Shown here: positions 31,572-42,295 of the stretch, in pieces | How positions within the stretch are numbered: the first letter of the stretch is position 1 | Layout of the letters: each line of letters opens with the position of its first letter | Origin: Mycobacterium sp. ENV421 | GTDB taxonomy: Bacteria > Actinomycetota > Actinomycetes > Mycobacteriales > Mycobacteriaceae | Reading direction: 5' to 3' | Assembly (NCBI RefSeq): GCF_002887815.1 | Contig: NZ_PDHO01000013.1 | Coordinates: forward strand, 84,205-148,204 | Length of the DNA: 64,000 nucleotides | Translations under genes and position numbers: made by a program | The notes under the pieces: model-generated | The model's input: only the letters and a program-made list of their open reading frames with translations | Told to the model about the DNA's origin: nothing | The model's database searches: none

Positions 31572-32893
31572 CAGGCCGAACCGATCTGAGCGAGCCCGCT
31601 GAACATGCCTGCTGCCGCGCACGCGCCGGGTACGACCGCGGCGCCGAGCATCAGCTCCACGGTCGAGACCACCCGGCGCACCGCCGGGGCGATGGGGACC
31701 GGTCCGCGGTGCGTGACCCATACCGCCCCGGCGGCGATGAGCGCACAGACCCCGCACAGCCAGGGGATGCTCTGCGGTGCGGCGACGGCGCACAGGACGC
31801 CGAGCGCGGTCACGGTGATTGCGGACGAAATGCTGTGCGCGACAATCCGGCATCGGGTGTGCTCTCGGACGGTTCGGAGAATCAGCAGCGCGGCAATGAT
31901 CGCGAGGAAGATCGCCGCGAGAAGGGGATGCGAGGTGGTCATGACCGTGACCGCCGCGCCGAGAGCCGTCGCAGCTGCTGCCGTCGCCGCGATCAGCGTC
32001 AGCCGGTGATGAGCCCGTCGTGCCAGGGCGTCGAGGTCGGTGTCGGCGAGGCGGGCGCTGGCCAGCCCGGAACTGTGGATCGACAATCGCGCCGACGCCG
32101 CCAACGCGGCCACTGACCCACATGCCAGCATCGGCCCGCAGGTGTCAGCCGGCCAGCACCCCGCCACCGCCCCCATCGTCGTCATCGACGCCGCCATCGC
32201 AACAACGGCCGGCGGAAGGAAAACCTCAGTCACACAACCCAACAGGCGCCAGGCCAGCAGCGAGGCCGACGCGATCGCGGCCATCGCGACCACGAACGTC
32301 GGCATCGCCGGCGGACCCAGCGGAAGCAGGGCGGCGGTCAGACCCGCGAAGGCGACAGCCAGCACGCCGAGGCCCGCCACCGTCACCTGGCCGGTTGTTG
32401 TCCGGTGCACGATGACCGCACCGGACATCGCGAAAAGCGCTGCGGCTGCGGCGACTACGGGATGACGGCTTGCAGCCGGGTCCGCGATCGCACGGCCCAG
32501 CAACACCAGCAGTGCCACGGCCGACCATCCCAGCACGCCGTGACCGACGCCGCGTCGGATGAGCCGGCACGTCGGTTCGGGCAGCGCCGCAATAGCATCG
32601 GTCACGATGCCGCCCACATCGAACCGGGTGATGGGCGCCGGCGGCTCCGCGGTGGTCAGGATCAGAAGTTCACCGTCATGGACGGCGGATTGCACGAGGG
32701 TCTTCTCCGGGTCGAGCCGTTGTCCACACACGCGGATGAGATGCGGATCGGTGCCGCTGAACTCCGCCGCGCCGGTCACGTCGACCACGGCGGGTATCAG
32801 CGCGGCGATCGGGATGCAGGCGGGCAGGCTGACGTCTGTTTCCCGGTCGGCGATACGGATCGACACCTGGCAGGTCTGGTCGGTGGCAGCCAT
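31568..32893 (-). CDS. eccD4: ESX-4 membrane channel component EccD4
   Basis: Polytopic core membrane protein, 441 residues. An N-terminal ubiquitin-like domain (about 1-85: CQVSIRIADRETDVSLPACI... RVCGQRLDPEKTL) is followed by about eleven membrane helices. Eleven helices in EccD line the secretion pore periphery in known structures. ATG at 32893. Divergent from eccC4. Homologue of Rv3448. Confidence 0.94.
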   Translation of the reverse strand: MAATDQTCQVSIRIADRETDVSLPACIPIAALIPAVVDVTGAAEFSGTDPHLIRVCGQRLDPEKTLVQSAVHDGELLILTTAEPPAPITRFDVGGIVTDAIAALPEPTCRLIRRGVGHGVLGWSAVALLVLLGRAIADPAASRHPVVAAAAALFAMSGAVIVHRTTTGQVTVAGLGVLAVAFAGLTAALLPLGPPAMPTFVVAMAAIASASLLAWRLLGCVTEVFLPPAVVAMAASMTTMGAVAGCWPADTCGPMLACGSVAALAASARLSIHSSGLASARLADTDLDALARRAHHRLTLIAATAAAATALGAAVTVMTTSHPLLAAIFLAIIAALLILRTVREHTRCRIVAHSISSAITVTALGVLCAVAAPQSIPWLCGVCALIAAGAVWVTHRGPVPIAPAVRRVVSTVELMLGAAVVPGACAAAGMFSGLAQIGSAW

Positions 32894-32985
32894 GACAGCG
32901 GACGGTAGTGATCTCGCGGTGGTGTCGAACTCCGCTGTCCACAGGTGAATTGCCGGTCCGGGCCGACGGTGTCTACCGTCCGTAC

Positions 32986-35900
32986 ATGAATCGGGCTTGC
33001 CGGTCGGCGATCGACTTCCCGACCGACGATGTGGTCATCGGTGAGTTGCCCCGTGTCGAGCAGACGTCGGCCCTGTCGCGGTTCGTGCCGTTGGTCGCGG
33101 TCGCTGCGGTGGTCACCGTCGGTGCCGTGATGTGGGGGTCGGGAGTTGCCTCGCACGGACCGACAACGGTGATGCTGCCTGCCATGATGGTGCTGTCGGC
33201 GGTCGGAATGGCGCTGCAGGCCGGTGCCGGGCGATCAGGCCGCGGGGTGGATCATCAACGCAGACGCTATCTGAATCATCTCGATCGGCTCAGCGAGCAG
33301 TTGCGGGACACGTCGCAGCGCCAACGCTCTGCACTGCAGCAGCGACATCCGGAGCCGGCCGCGCTGTGGACGCTGGTCGGTAGCCCACAGCTGTGGGAGC
33401 GCAGCGATCAGGACCCGGACTTCTGCCACGTCCGTGTCGGTGTCGGCCGACACCGGCTGGCGCGCCGGATGGTCGTTCCGCCGGTCGGCCCGGTGGACGA
33501 GCTGGACCCGGTGACCGCCGGTGCGTTGCGGCGCTTCGTGCACCACCACGCGACGGTCGACGGTGTACCCGTCATTATCGCGCTGCCGAGGGTCGGTGTC
33601 CTGGTCGTCGAGGGCGATCCGTCGAGTGCGCGCGCCCTGGTGCGAGCGATGCTGTGCCAGCTCGCCGTGCTGCACAGCCCGGCGAACCTGGTGATCACGG
33701 CGGACGTCACCGCAGAGCACCGGCAACAGTGGGACTGGTTGAAGTGGCTGCCGCACAACGATGATCGCGAGCGCCGGGTTGGGTATCGGGTCGTCGTCGT
33801 CGACGGAGCGGATCACCGAACGCACGCGGGCCCCGGCACCACCGTCATCGCCGTCGCGCAGGTGGAACACGATTCAGAACGGCGATGCCTGCGGGTCGAC
33901 GGGGGCCGCCTCGCGGTGCGCAGCGGTGCGGGCATCGACGAGTTCGCCACCGCCGACACCATGACGATCATGAAGGCGCGGACGTGTGCCCGCCGATTGG
34001 CGCGGTACCGCCACCAGGACAGCGGGTTCGGCGTGAGTTGCCCGGATTCGGAGGCTCTCTGGCCACCGCTACCCTCGTCCGAGCAACTCCGGGTTGAGCT
34101 CGGTGCGGGGGTGAGCGGCGAAGCGGTCGTTCTCGACATCAAGGAGCCGGCCGACGGTGGCCACGGTCCGCACGGGCTGTGTGTGGGTGCGACGGGTTCG
34201 GGAAAATCCGAACTGTTGCGCACGATCGCTGCCGGGATCATCGCCAGGCACTCGCCGGACGACGTCAACCTCGTGCTCATCGACTTCAAAGGCGGCGCGA
34301 CGTTTCTCGGTCTGGAGGGTCTGCACCACGTCGCCGCGGTCATCACCAACCTTGCCGACGCCGCACCGATGGTGGCGCGCGCGAAGGCCGCGCTCGGCGG
34401 TGAGGTTCACCGCCGTCAGGAGCTCCTACGGGGGGCAGGCAATTCGGTCAACCTGGCCGCGTACCGTCGGCGTCGACTCGCAGATCCCAGCCTGCCCGCC
34501 CTGCCGACATTGTTCGTCATCGTCGACGAATTCGCCGAACTACTCGCTCATCAGCCTGATTTCGCCGACCTGTTCGCGATGATCGGACGCGTCGGGCGCT
34601 CACTGGGGATGCATCTGCTGCTGGCGAGTCAGCGCCTGGACGAGGGGCGCCTGCGCGGTCTCGAATCGCATCTGTCCTATCGCATCTGTCTCAAGACAGC
34701 GACGGCCGCGGAATCGCGGGCGGTACTGGGTGTCACGGACGCTGCCGAGCTGGCGGCCACCCCGGGCGCCGCACTGCTGCGGACCGCCGACGGGCGGCTG
34801 GTGCGATTTCAGGCGGCCTATCTCGGGCGCCCGGCCCCGGCGAGTGTCACACCAGCGAAAGTCGCCACCGTGGCGGTGTTCACCCGGGAATCCGCCTCGC
34901 CGCCGGCGACCGTCGACGCCGCCGGGCCGTATCGAACCGTGTTCGATGCGATCGTCGACCGGTTCAGCGGCACCGGAACGTCGGCGCACCGGATGTGGCT
35001 CCCCCCGCTCACCAGATCGGTGAACCTCGCTGACCTGCCACACGGTGCGAGGCGCGATCGTGCGGTGGCGATCGGGGTGATCGACCTGCCGTTCGAGCAG
35101 CGACAGGCACCCATGACCGTCGACCTCACCGGGGCCCTCGGCAACGTTGCGGTGGTCGGAACGGCACAAAGCGGAAAGTCCACCACGGTGCGGTCGCTGA
35201 TCACCGCGATGTCCGCCCGGCACGACGCGCGGCAAGTCCAGTTCTACTGCATCGACTTCGGCGGCGGCACCCTCGATTCGCTGCGAGGGTTACCGCACGT
35301 GGGATCGGTCGCGGGCCGGGGCGAGACCGAGTTGGTGCACCGGACGATCAGCCACGTCGGCGCCGTCCTGTCCGCTCGCGAGAACCACGACGATGTCGAC
35401 CCGTACGGTGAGGTCTTCCTCGTCGTGGACGGGTGGTCGAGCGTGCGGGAGGAGTGTCCCGATCTCGAGGTGGCGATCGCCGGCATCGCCTCCCGCGGTC
35501 TGTCGTTCGGCATCCACCTGATCCTGACCGCCGGTCGGTGGGCCGACATCCGGCCTGCGCTCAAGGACCAGATCGGTACCAGAATCGAACTGCGACTGGG
35601 GGATCCGATCGACTCCGAGATGGATCGCAAGCAGGCGGCGCTCGTTCCGATCGACGTCCCGGGGCGCGGCATCACCCGCGACGGCAACCACTTCCTGATC
35701 GCCGTCCCGGACGGCGCAGACATTCTCTGCGACGGGTCGTGGCAGGCGCCGCCGGTGCGACTGCTGCCCGGACACATCGATCACCCCGCGGTCGTCGAGA
35801 TGGCACCCGGCGACATGGATGGTGTTCTGCTCGGCCTGGGTGAAGACCAGTTCGCCCCGGTGGCAGTGGACTTCCGTCGCCTGGCGCACCTGCTGGTCCT

Positions 35901-36504
35901 CGGCGACCAGGAATGCGGGAAGACCTCGGCACTGCGGACGCTGTGCCGCGAGATACTGCGCGTTGCGACAACGCAACCCGCGCTGTTGTTCGTCGTCGAC
36001 TACCGCCGTGGACTGCTCGATATCGCCGATGCGGATCATGTGCTCGACTACGTGTTCTCCGAACACGGCCTCGCACAACGACTTCCCGGACTGATCTCGT
36101 TGCTGCAGAACAGACTGCCCACCGCCGACACCACGATCGAACAGCTCAGGGCGAGATCGTGGTGGACCGGACCGGAGATCTATGTCGTGGTCGACGACTA
36201 CGACGTGGTCGGCGCCACCTCACCGGATGCGCTGAGTCCGCTGGTCGCACTGCTGCCGCACGCCGCTGACATCGGGCTGCGCATGGTCATCGCACGACGC
36301 TGCGCCGGATCTGCGCGGGCGATGTTCGAACCCCTGCTGGCGCAGGTCCGGGACAGCGGGTGCGGCGCGCTGCTGATGAGCGGCAGCTCCGACGAGGGCC
36401 CGCTGATCGGCCACCACCGCGCGACCCGGCGCCCGCCCGGACGCGGACTGCTGGTGACCCGGGCCGGCGCCGAGCTGGTCCAGGTCGGCTGGAGCCCACC
36501 GTGA
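32986..36504 (+). CDS. eccC4: ESX-4 FtsK/SpoIIIE-like ATPase EccC4
   Basis: Motor of type VII secretion, 1172 residues with the ATG at 32986. Two N-terminal membrane helices (about 30-80) are followed by three ATPase domains: Walker A GATGSGKS (about 400) with Walker B FVIVDEFAEL, GTAQSGKST (about 723) with VFLVVDGWSS, and GDQECGKTS (about 971) with YVVVDDYDVV. An in-frame GTG at 32908 would extend it by 26 residues, but that would leave only 14 bases for a divergent promoter. Here EccC is one polypeptide, not split into Ca and Cb. Homologue of Rv3447c. Confidence 0.93.
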   Translation: MNRACRSAIDFPTDDVVIGELPRVEQTSALSRFVPLVAVAAVVTVGAVMWGSGVASHGPTTVMLPAMMVLSAVGMALQAGAGRSGRGVDHQRRRYLNHLDRLSEQLRDTSQRQRSALQQRHPEPAALWTLVGSPQLWERSDQDPDFCHVRVGVGRHRLARRMVVPPVGPVDELDPVTAGALRRFVHHHATVDGVPVIIALPRVGVLVVEGDPSSARALVRAMLCQLAVLHSPANLVITADVTAEHRQQWDWLKWLPHNDDRERRVGYRVVVVDGADHRTHAGPGTTVIAVAQVEHDSERRCLRVDGGRLAVRSGAGIDEFATADTMTIMKARTCARRLARYRHQDSGFGVSCPDSEALWPPLPSSEQLRVELGAGVSGEAVVLDIKEPADGGHGPHGLCVGATGSGKSELLRTIAAGIIARHSPDDVNLVLIDFKGGATFLGLEGLHHVAAVITNLADAAPMVARAKAALGGEVHRRQELLRGAGNSVNLAAYRRRRLADPSLPALPTLFVIVDEFAELLAHQPDFADLFAMIGRVGRSLGMHLLLASQRLDEGRLRGLESHLSYRICLKTATAAESRAVLGVTDAAELAATPGAALLRTADGRLVRFQAAYLGRPAPASVTPAKVATVAVFTRESASPPATVDAAGPYRTVFDAIVDRFSGTGTSAHRMWLPPLTRSVNLADLPHGARRDRAVAIGVIDLPFEQRQAPMTVDLTGALGNVAVVGTAQSGKSTTVRSLITAMSARHDARQVQFYCIDFGGGTLDSLRGLPHVGSVAGRGETELVHRTISHVGAVLSARENHDDVDPYGEVFLVVDGWSSVREECPDLEVAIAGIASRGLSFGIHLILTAGRWADIRPALKDQIGTRIELRLGDPIDSEMDRKQAALVPIDVPGRGITRDGNHFLIAVPDGADILCDGSWQAPPVRLLPGHIDHPAVVEMAPGDMDGVLLGLGEDQFAPVAVDFRRLAHLLVLGDQECGKTSALRTLCREILRVATTQPALLFVVDYRRGLLDIADADHVLDYVFSEHGLAQRLPGLISLLQNRLPTADTTIEQLRARSWWTGPEIYVVVDDYDVVGATSPDALSPLVALLPHAADIGLRMVIARRCAGSARAMFEPLLAQVRDSGCGALLMSGSSDEGPLIGHHRATRRPPGRGLLVTRAGAELVQVGWSPP

Positions 36505-37412
36505 CAGTGCTGGAAGTCGGTCCCGCAGTGGTCACCCGGCTGACGCCCCACCCGCAGCGCACGGGAGACCCGGAGATGGTGACGGCTGCTCTGGCCGGCA
36601 TCGACGACACGGTGGTGCTGTTTCGCGAACGGCCGGTCGCCGTTGCCGATCTGTGGCGGACAATCTTCGCCGACTGTGTCGAGGAGCGCTGCGAGACACT
36701 GACTGTCGTGCATCCGTCGTGGTGGACACCCCACCGGGTCTCGCGACTCGTCGATGCTGCGGCAGCAGTCGCCACCGAGGTTCTCGCGCAGCCCAGGTCC
36801 ACGGTGCTCGCCGATACAATCGAGAAACCCACTCCCGCGACGGCGGCGCCAGGACCCGTCCCGCGGCGACAGTGGTGGGGAGCGGCGGCTGTGGCGGCCG
36901 GCGTGGCGTTGACTCTGTGCGTGGTTGGAGTGGCCGCGGTCGGCAGACCGACGGTACCGACTCCCAGAGGCATCTACATCGTCGAAGGCCGCGTCACAGT
37001 GCGGATCCCACCGGATTGGGTGATCACCCGCGTCACGGCAGGCCCTGGTTCGCGCCGCGTTCAGGCCAGCTCGCCAACCGATTCGAACACGGCCCTGCAC
37101 GTCACCCAATCCTATTCTCCTGAAGAGACTTTGGATCAGACCGCCGCGACCCTGCGCCAGGCGATCGACGAGCAGCCCCGCGGTGTGTTCGTCGACTTCA
37201 ACCCCGCGGACCGGCGTGGCGGGCGCCCAGCGGTCACGTACCGGGAAGTCCGCATCGCCCGCGAGATCCGGTGGGCGGTGGTACTCGACGGGTCGACGCG
37301 CATCAGCATCGGCTGCCAGTCTGCGCAGGGCCGGCCCGATTCGATCGCCGAGCCCTGCGACGAAGCCGTTGAATCCGCTCATGAATTCAGTGGAACCGCA
37401 GACGGCTCATGA
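36501..37412 (+). CDS. Type VII secretion-associated membrane protein (Rv3446c-type)
   Basis: The 303-residue protein accompanies ESX-4 in mycobacteria. It has an N-terminal domain (about 1-105; VTVLEVGPAVVTRL, CETLTVVHPSWWTPHRVSRL), one membrane helix (about 125-148) and an extracytoplasmic domain with RGIYIVEGRVTVRIPPDWVI. GTG at 36501 overlaps the eccC4 stop as GTGA. The function is unknown; the position suggests an accessory role in the ESX-4 complex. Confidence 0.87.
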   Translation: MTVLEVGPAVVTRLTPHPQRTGDPEMVTAALAGIDDTVVLFRERPVAVADLWRTIFADCVEERCETLTVVHPSWWTPHRVSRLVDAAAAVATEVLAQPRSTVLADTIEKPTPATAAPGPVPRRQWWGAAAVAAGVALTLCVVGVAAVGRPTVPTPRGIYIVEGRVTVRIPPDWVITRVTAGPGSRRVQASSPTDSNTALHVTQSYSPEETLDQTAATLRQAIDEQPRGVFVDFNPADRRGGRPAVTYREVRIAREIRWAVVLDGSTRISIGCQSAQGRPDSIAEPCDEAVESAHEFSGTADGS

Positions 37413-37460
37413 GCGTCGAAACCATTGTAAGCCTGCACAACTCGACCGGAAGGACCACAC

Positions 37461-37769
37461 GTGACGACTTTGAGCACCGACTTCGACCTGATGCGCTCGG
37501 TCGCTGCGGCTGCCGACACCCGCAACGACGAGATACGGGTTTTGTTGCACGGCTTCATCACCCGGATGGAATCTGTGCCGCCCACAGTGTGGGGTGGATT
37601 GGCTGCCGCGCGATTCCAGACTGTCGTCGCGCACTGGAACAACGAGTCCACCAAGCTGTCGCAGGCATTGGCCGGAATCGCGGACACGATCAGAAACAAC
37701 GAACACCAGCTGCGTGAGGCCGCTCAACTGCATGCCCAGCGCATCGCCGCCGTGACCGCGCACCTCTAG
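37461..37769 (+). CDS. esxU: ESX-4 WXG100 substrate EsxU
   Basis: Small helical-hairpin protein, 102 residues, of the WXG100 family, exported by ESX-4 with EsxT. The turn motif is W44-G45-G46 in VPPTVWGGLAAARFQ, and the block DFDLMRSVAAAADTRNDEIR matches M. tuberculosis EsxU (Rv3445c, recalled). GTG at 37461 follows GGAAGGACC. It lies 15 bases before esxT, the partner. Confidence 0.94.
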   Translation: MTTLSTDFDLMRSVAAAADTRNDEIRVLLHGFITRMESVPPTVWGGLAAARFQTVVAHWNNESTKLSQALAGIADTIRNNEHQLREAAQLHAQRIAAVTAHL

Positions 37770-37784
37770 ACAAGGAGCACCTCC

Positions 37785-38078
37785 GTGGACCCCGTCCTCT
37801 CTTACGATTTCGCCGAGATCGACGCGGCGGTTCTCGCCGACATCCAGCGCACGTCGGCGCGACTCGGCGCGGCCTTGGACGATCTGAGTCGTCAGATCGC
37901 TCCGCTCCAACAGGTCTGGACCCGGGACGCGGCGGCGGCCTATCAGGCCGAACAGGCCCAGTGGCAGCAATCAGCGTCGGCACTGCGCGACATCCTGGTC
38001 CGACTGGGCGTTGCCGTGCGTGACGGTGCAGCGGACGTGGCCGATGCCGACCGCCGCGCCGCCGGGATGTGGGGCTGA
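37785..38078 (+). CDS. esxT: ESX-4 WXG100-like substrate EsxT
   Basis: Partner of EsxU, 97 residues. It starts MDPVLSYDFAEIDAAVLADI and contains IAPLQQVWTRDAAAAYQAEQ with a W45-T46-R47 turn in place of WXG, as in M. tuberculosis EsxT (Rv3444c, recalled). C-terminal DVADADRRAAGMWG. AAGGAGCACC lies before GTG 37785. It forms the last gene of the ESX-4 forward operon. Confidence 0.94.
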   Translation: MDPVLSYDFAEIDAAVLADIQRTSARLGAALDDLSRQIAPLQQVWTRDAAAAYQAEQAQWQQSASALRDILVRLGVAVRDGAADVADADRRAAGMWG

Positions 38079-38094
38079 CGGCGTCCCTCGATCT

Positions 38095-38135
38095 CTGTGC
38101 GGCCCCCGCGGAGGAGAGCCAACGGGGCCGCACAG
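38095..38135 (+). terminator. Terminator after the ESX-4 operon
   Basis: A perfect 12-base inverted repeat, CTGTGCGGCCCC (38095-38106) and GGGGCCGCACAG (38124-38135), with a 17-base loop, 17 bases after esxT. Only a short TCATCT follows instead of a T-run, typical of mycobacterial terminators. Confidence 0.75.
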
Positions 38136-38243
38136 TCATCTCGGGCCGATCGCATCCGATGCCCACATGCCGGTCGAGATCTGGCGTATCGTGGCCGCAC
38201 GCGCGCCGGTCTCCGGTGACCGCACGCAGGAGTGTGATCGCCG

Positions 38244-39539
38244 ATGGGCATATCCAGAACGACGCGAACCGGGGCCGGTGGCGCCCGGCCGTCGGCGCTG
38301 CTGCGCGCGGTCCACGAGCTGTTCGTCGCCGGTGAGGTCGATGCCAGCTACTTGGAGTCGAGCTCGCTGCGACCGATCGTCGCCAAGAGTTGGCAACGCA
38401 GCCTGGCCAAGGGCGTCGACCCGGACGGCGCAGCCCAGCCCTCCCCGGTCGGCGAGAAATTGGCCCGGCTGCGCGAGGCGCATCCGCTGGCACCCGCACT
38501 GCCGGTGATCCGCCGGCTGCTCGTCGACGATGCCGCCGGGTCCGGGGTGGTCGTCGCCGTGAGCGGTGCCGACGGCACGCTGCTGTGGGTGGAGGGTGAC
38601 CCCAACGCCTGCCGGCGTGCGGAGGCCATGAACTTTGTGCCCGGGGCGGACTGGAGTGAGCGCGGCGCGGGGACCAACGCGCCCGGTACCGCGCTGGCTG
38701 TGGACGCTGAGCTGCAGATTCACGGTTCCGAGCACTTCTCCCGCGTGGTGCAACCGTGGAGCTGCACGGCGGTCCCCGTGCACGACCCCGCCACCGGTGC
38801 CCTGCTCGGCGCACTCGACCTGACCGGCGGATCGCGGGTCGCCACGCCGCAGGCCCTGGCGCTGGTGCGCGCCACCGTCGTCGCCGTCGAAACGCACCTG
38901 GCGCTGCTGCGGCTGACCGGTGGACCCGTCGAGGCCGCGCAGCCACGGCCGCGGCTGGCCGTGCTCGGTTCCGAACGCCCGCGCTGGCTGGTCACCGACG
39001 AGTTCGGGCACTTGCGTGCCACCACGCTGACCGGGAGGCACGCCGACATCCTGGTGCTGCTGAGCCGTCACCCCGAGGGGCTGAGCGCCGACCACCTGGC
39101 GATGCTGCTCGACGACAAGGACCTGGACGTCGTGACGGTGCGTGCCGAGATGTCGCGGCTGCGCAAGGTTGTCGGCGCCGATGCCATCGAGTCGCGGCCG
39201 TATCGGCTGATGGTGCCGATCACCACCGACATCGGTGAGGTATATGAGGCGCTCGATGCCGGGGACGTGACCGGCGCGCTCGATCGGTATCCGGGACCGC
39301 TTCTGCCGCAGTCCATCTCACCGGCAGTCGGGAGATTGCGCACAGAGTTGGCGATGACGTTGCGGGGCGCGGTGTTGTCCACCGGTGACCCCGCGGTGCT
39401 GCGCCGTTGGCTGGACAGCCCGGATGGGCGCGACGACCGCGACGGGTGGCGCGCGTTGCACGACGGGACGCTGCCGGGCTCGGTGCAGCAGGCCCAGGCC
39501 CGCGGCAAGCTGGCTGGACTGGACTTCGACCTGGCCTGA
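38244..39539 (+). CDS. GAF-domain transcriptional regulator (AcoR-like, no AAA domain)
   Basis: The 431-residue protein has an N-terminal conserved region (SSLRPIVAKSWQRSLAKGVD), a GAF domain (about 75-215; GSGVVVAVSGADGTLLWVEGDP... NFVPGADWSERGAGTNAPGTALAV) and a C-terminal helix-turn-helix-like region (LTGRHADILVLLSRHPEGLS... VTVRAEMSRLRKVVGADAI). The sigma-54-activating AAA domain seen in AcoR-type proteins is absent, so it probably acts with the main sigma factor. It is 110 bases upstream of the aldehyde dehydrogenase and likely controls it. The inducer may be a small aldehyde or alcohol. Confidence 0.85.
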   Translation: MGISRTTRTGAGGARPSALLRAVHELFVAGEVDASYLESSSLRPIVAKSWQRSLAKGVDPDGAAQPSPVGEKLARLREAHPLAPALPVIRRLLVDDAAGSGVVVAVSGADGTLLWVEGDPNACRRAEAMNFVPGADWSERGAGTNAPGTALAVDAELQIHGSEHFSRVVQPWSCTAVPVHDPATGALLGALDLTGGSRVATPQALALVRATVVAVETHLALLRLTGGPVEAAQPRPRLAVLGSERPRWLVTDEFGHLRATTLTGRHADILVLLSRHPEGLSADHLAMLLDDKDLDVVTVRAEMSRLRKVVGADAIESRPYRLMVPITTDIGEVYEALDAGDVTGALDRYPGPLLPQSISPAVGRLRTELAMTLRGAVLSTGDPAVLRRWLDSPDGRDDRDGWRALHDGTLPGSVQQAQARGKLAGLDFDLA

Positions 39540-39548
39540 GCCCCGCAC

Positions 39549-39585
39549 GCAACGGTGCGCGAACCAGTGCAACCGTGCTGCAACC
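39549..39585 (+). promoter_or_regulatory. Helically phased GCAACC repeats upstream of the aldehyde dehydrogenase
   Basis: GCAACG (39549), GCGAACC (39559), GCAACC (39569) and GCAACC (39580) recur at 10, 10 and 11 bases. This places them on one face of the helix about 70-100 bases before the aldehyde dehydrogenase ATG and right after the GAF regulator gene. Likely binding sites for that regulator (inference). Confidence 0.45.
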
Positions 39586-39649
39586 CCGCACTGCCTACCT
39601 TCAGTGACGACCGACACATTTCGTCGTCTTGACCAGGTAGGAGAACACC

Positions 39650-41173
<1,524 letters not shown>

Positions 41174-41227
41174 GCGCTTGCGCGAAGAAGCGAAGACACC
41201 GCTGAGAACGCCACCACCCCAAAGGAA

Positions 41228-42295
41228 ATGACCATGACACAGACACTTGGCGCACCCGCCGCATCGACCGACACCGACACCATGCGCGCTGCAGTCGTCA
41301 CCGAATTCGGTGCACCACTGCACGTCACCGACCTCGACCTGCCCACTCCCGGCCCCGGGGAAGCGCTGGTCAAACTGGAGACCTCCGGGGTCTGCCACAC
41401 CGATTTGCATGCCGCCCATGGTGATTGGCCGGTCAAACCAGCACCCCCGTTCATCCCGGGCCACGAGGGTTACGGCACTGTCGTCGCGCTCGGCGAAAGT
41501 GTCACCGACCTGAAACTCGGTGATAAGGTCGGCAACGCGTGGCTGTGGTCGGCCTGCGGTAGTTGCGAATACTGCCGCACCGGCTGGGAGACGTTGTGCG
41601 AGAGCCAGCAGAACGGCGGCTACAGCGTCAACGGCAGCTTCGGTGCCTACATGCTGGTGAATGCGGCCTACGCCGCCCGGATTCCGGATGGCATCGACCC
41701 GCTCGAGGTGGCACCCATCCTGTGCGCAGGCGTCACGGTCTACAAAGGCCTCAAGGTCACAGACACCCGGCCCGGCCAATGGGTCGCGATCTCGGGTATC
41801 GGCGGCCTGGGGCACATCGCTGTGCAGTACGCCCGCGCGATGGGCCTGCGCGTGGTCGCCGTCGACATCGACGACGCGAAACTCGCACTGGCGCAGCGGC
41901 TCGGGGCCGAGGTGACTGTCAACGCCAGAACCTCCGACGTCGTCGACGAAGTGCAGAAGGCCACCGGTGGTGTGCACGGCGTGCTCGTCACCGCGGTGCA
42001 CCCGCAGGCGTTCGGCCAGGCGATCGGACTGACCCGGCGCGGTGGAACCATCGTCTTCAACGGTCTGCCGCCGGGCGATTTTCCCGCACCGATCTTCGAC
42101 ATCGTGTTGAAGGGCTTGACAATTCGCGGCTCGATCGTCGGCACTCGCCAGGACATGGCCGAGGCGCTCGACTTCTACGCCCGCGGGTTGATCCACCCCA
42201 CCGTCGAAGCCGCCAAGCTCGACGACATCAACGAGGTGTTCGGCCGGATGGAGCGCGGCCAGATCGACGGCCGCGTCGTCATCGACTACCGCTGA
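41228..42295 (+). CDS. adhP: Zinc-dependent alcohol dehydrogenase, AdhP type
   Basis: The 355-residue medium-chain dehydrogenase has catalytic zinc ligands in GVCHTDLHAAHGDWP and PGHEGYGTV, structural zinc Cys in CGSCEYCRTGWETLC, and the NAD fold GIGGLGHIAVQYARAMGLRVV. AAAGG lies before two near starts (ATG 41228 and 41234); a third candidate at 41282 matches many family N-termini. It is 54 bases after the aldehyde dehydrogenase and probably in the same transcript. The gene ends ten bases into the convergent acetyltransferase. Confidence 0.93.
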   Translation: MTMTQTLGAPAASTDTDTMRAAVVTEFGAPLHVTDLDLPTPGPGEALVKLETSGVCHTDLHAAHGDWPVKPAPPFIPGHEGYGTVVALGESVTDLKLGDKVGNAWLWSACGSCEYCRTGWETLCESQQNGGYSVNGSFGAYMLVNAAYAARIPDGIDPLEVAPILCAGVTVYKGLKVTDTRPGQWVAISGIGGLGHIAVQYARAMGLRVVAVDIDDAKLALAQRLGAEVTVNARTSDVVDEVQKATGGVHGVLVTAVHPQAFGQAIGLTRRGGTIVFNGLPPGDFPAPIFDIVLKGLTIRGSIVGTRQDMAEALDFYARGLIHPTVEAAKLDDINEVFGRMERGQIDGRVVIDYR

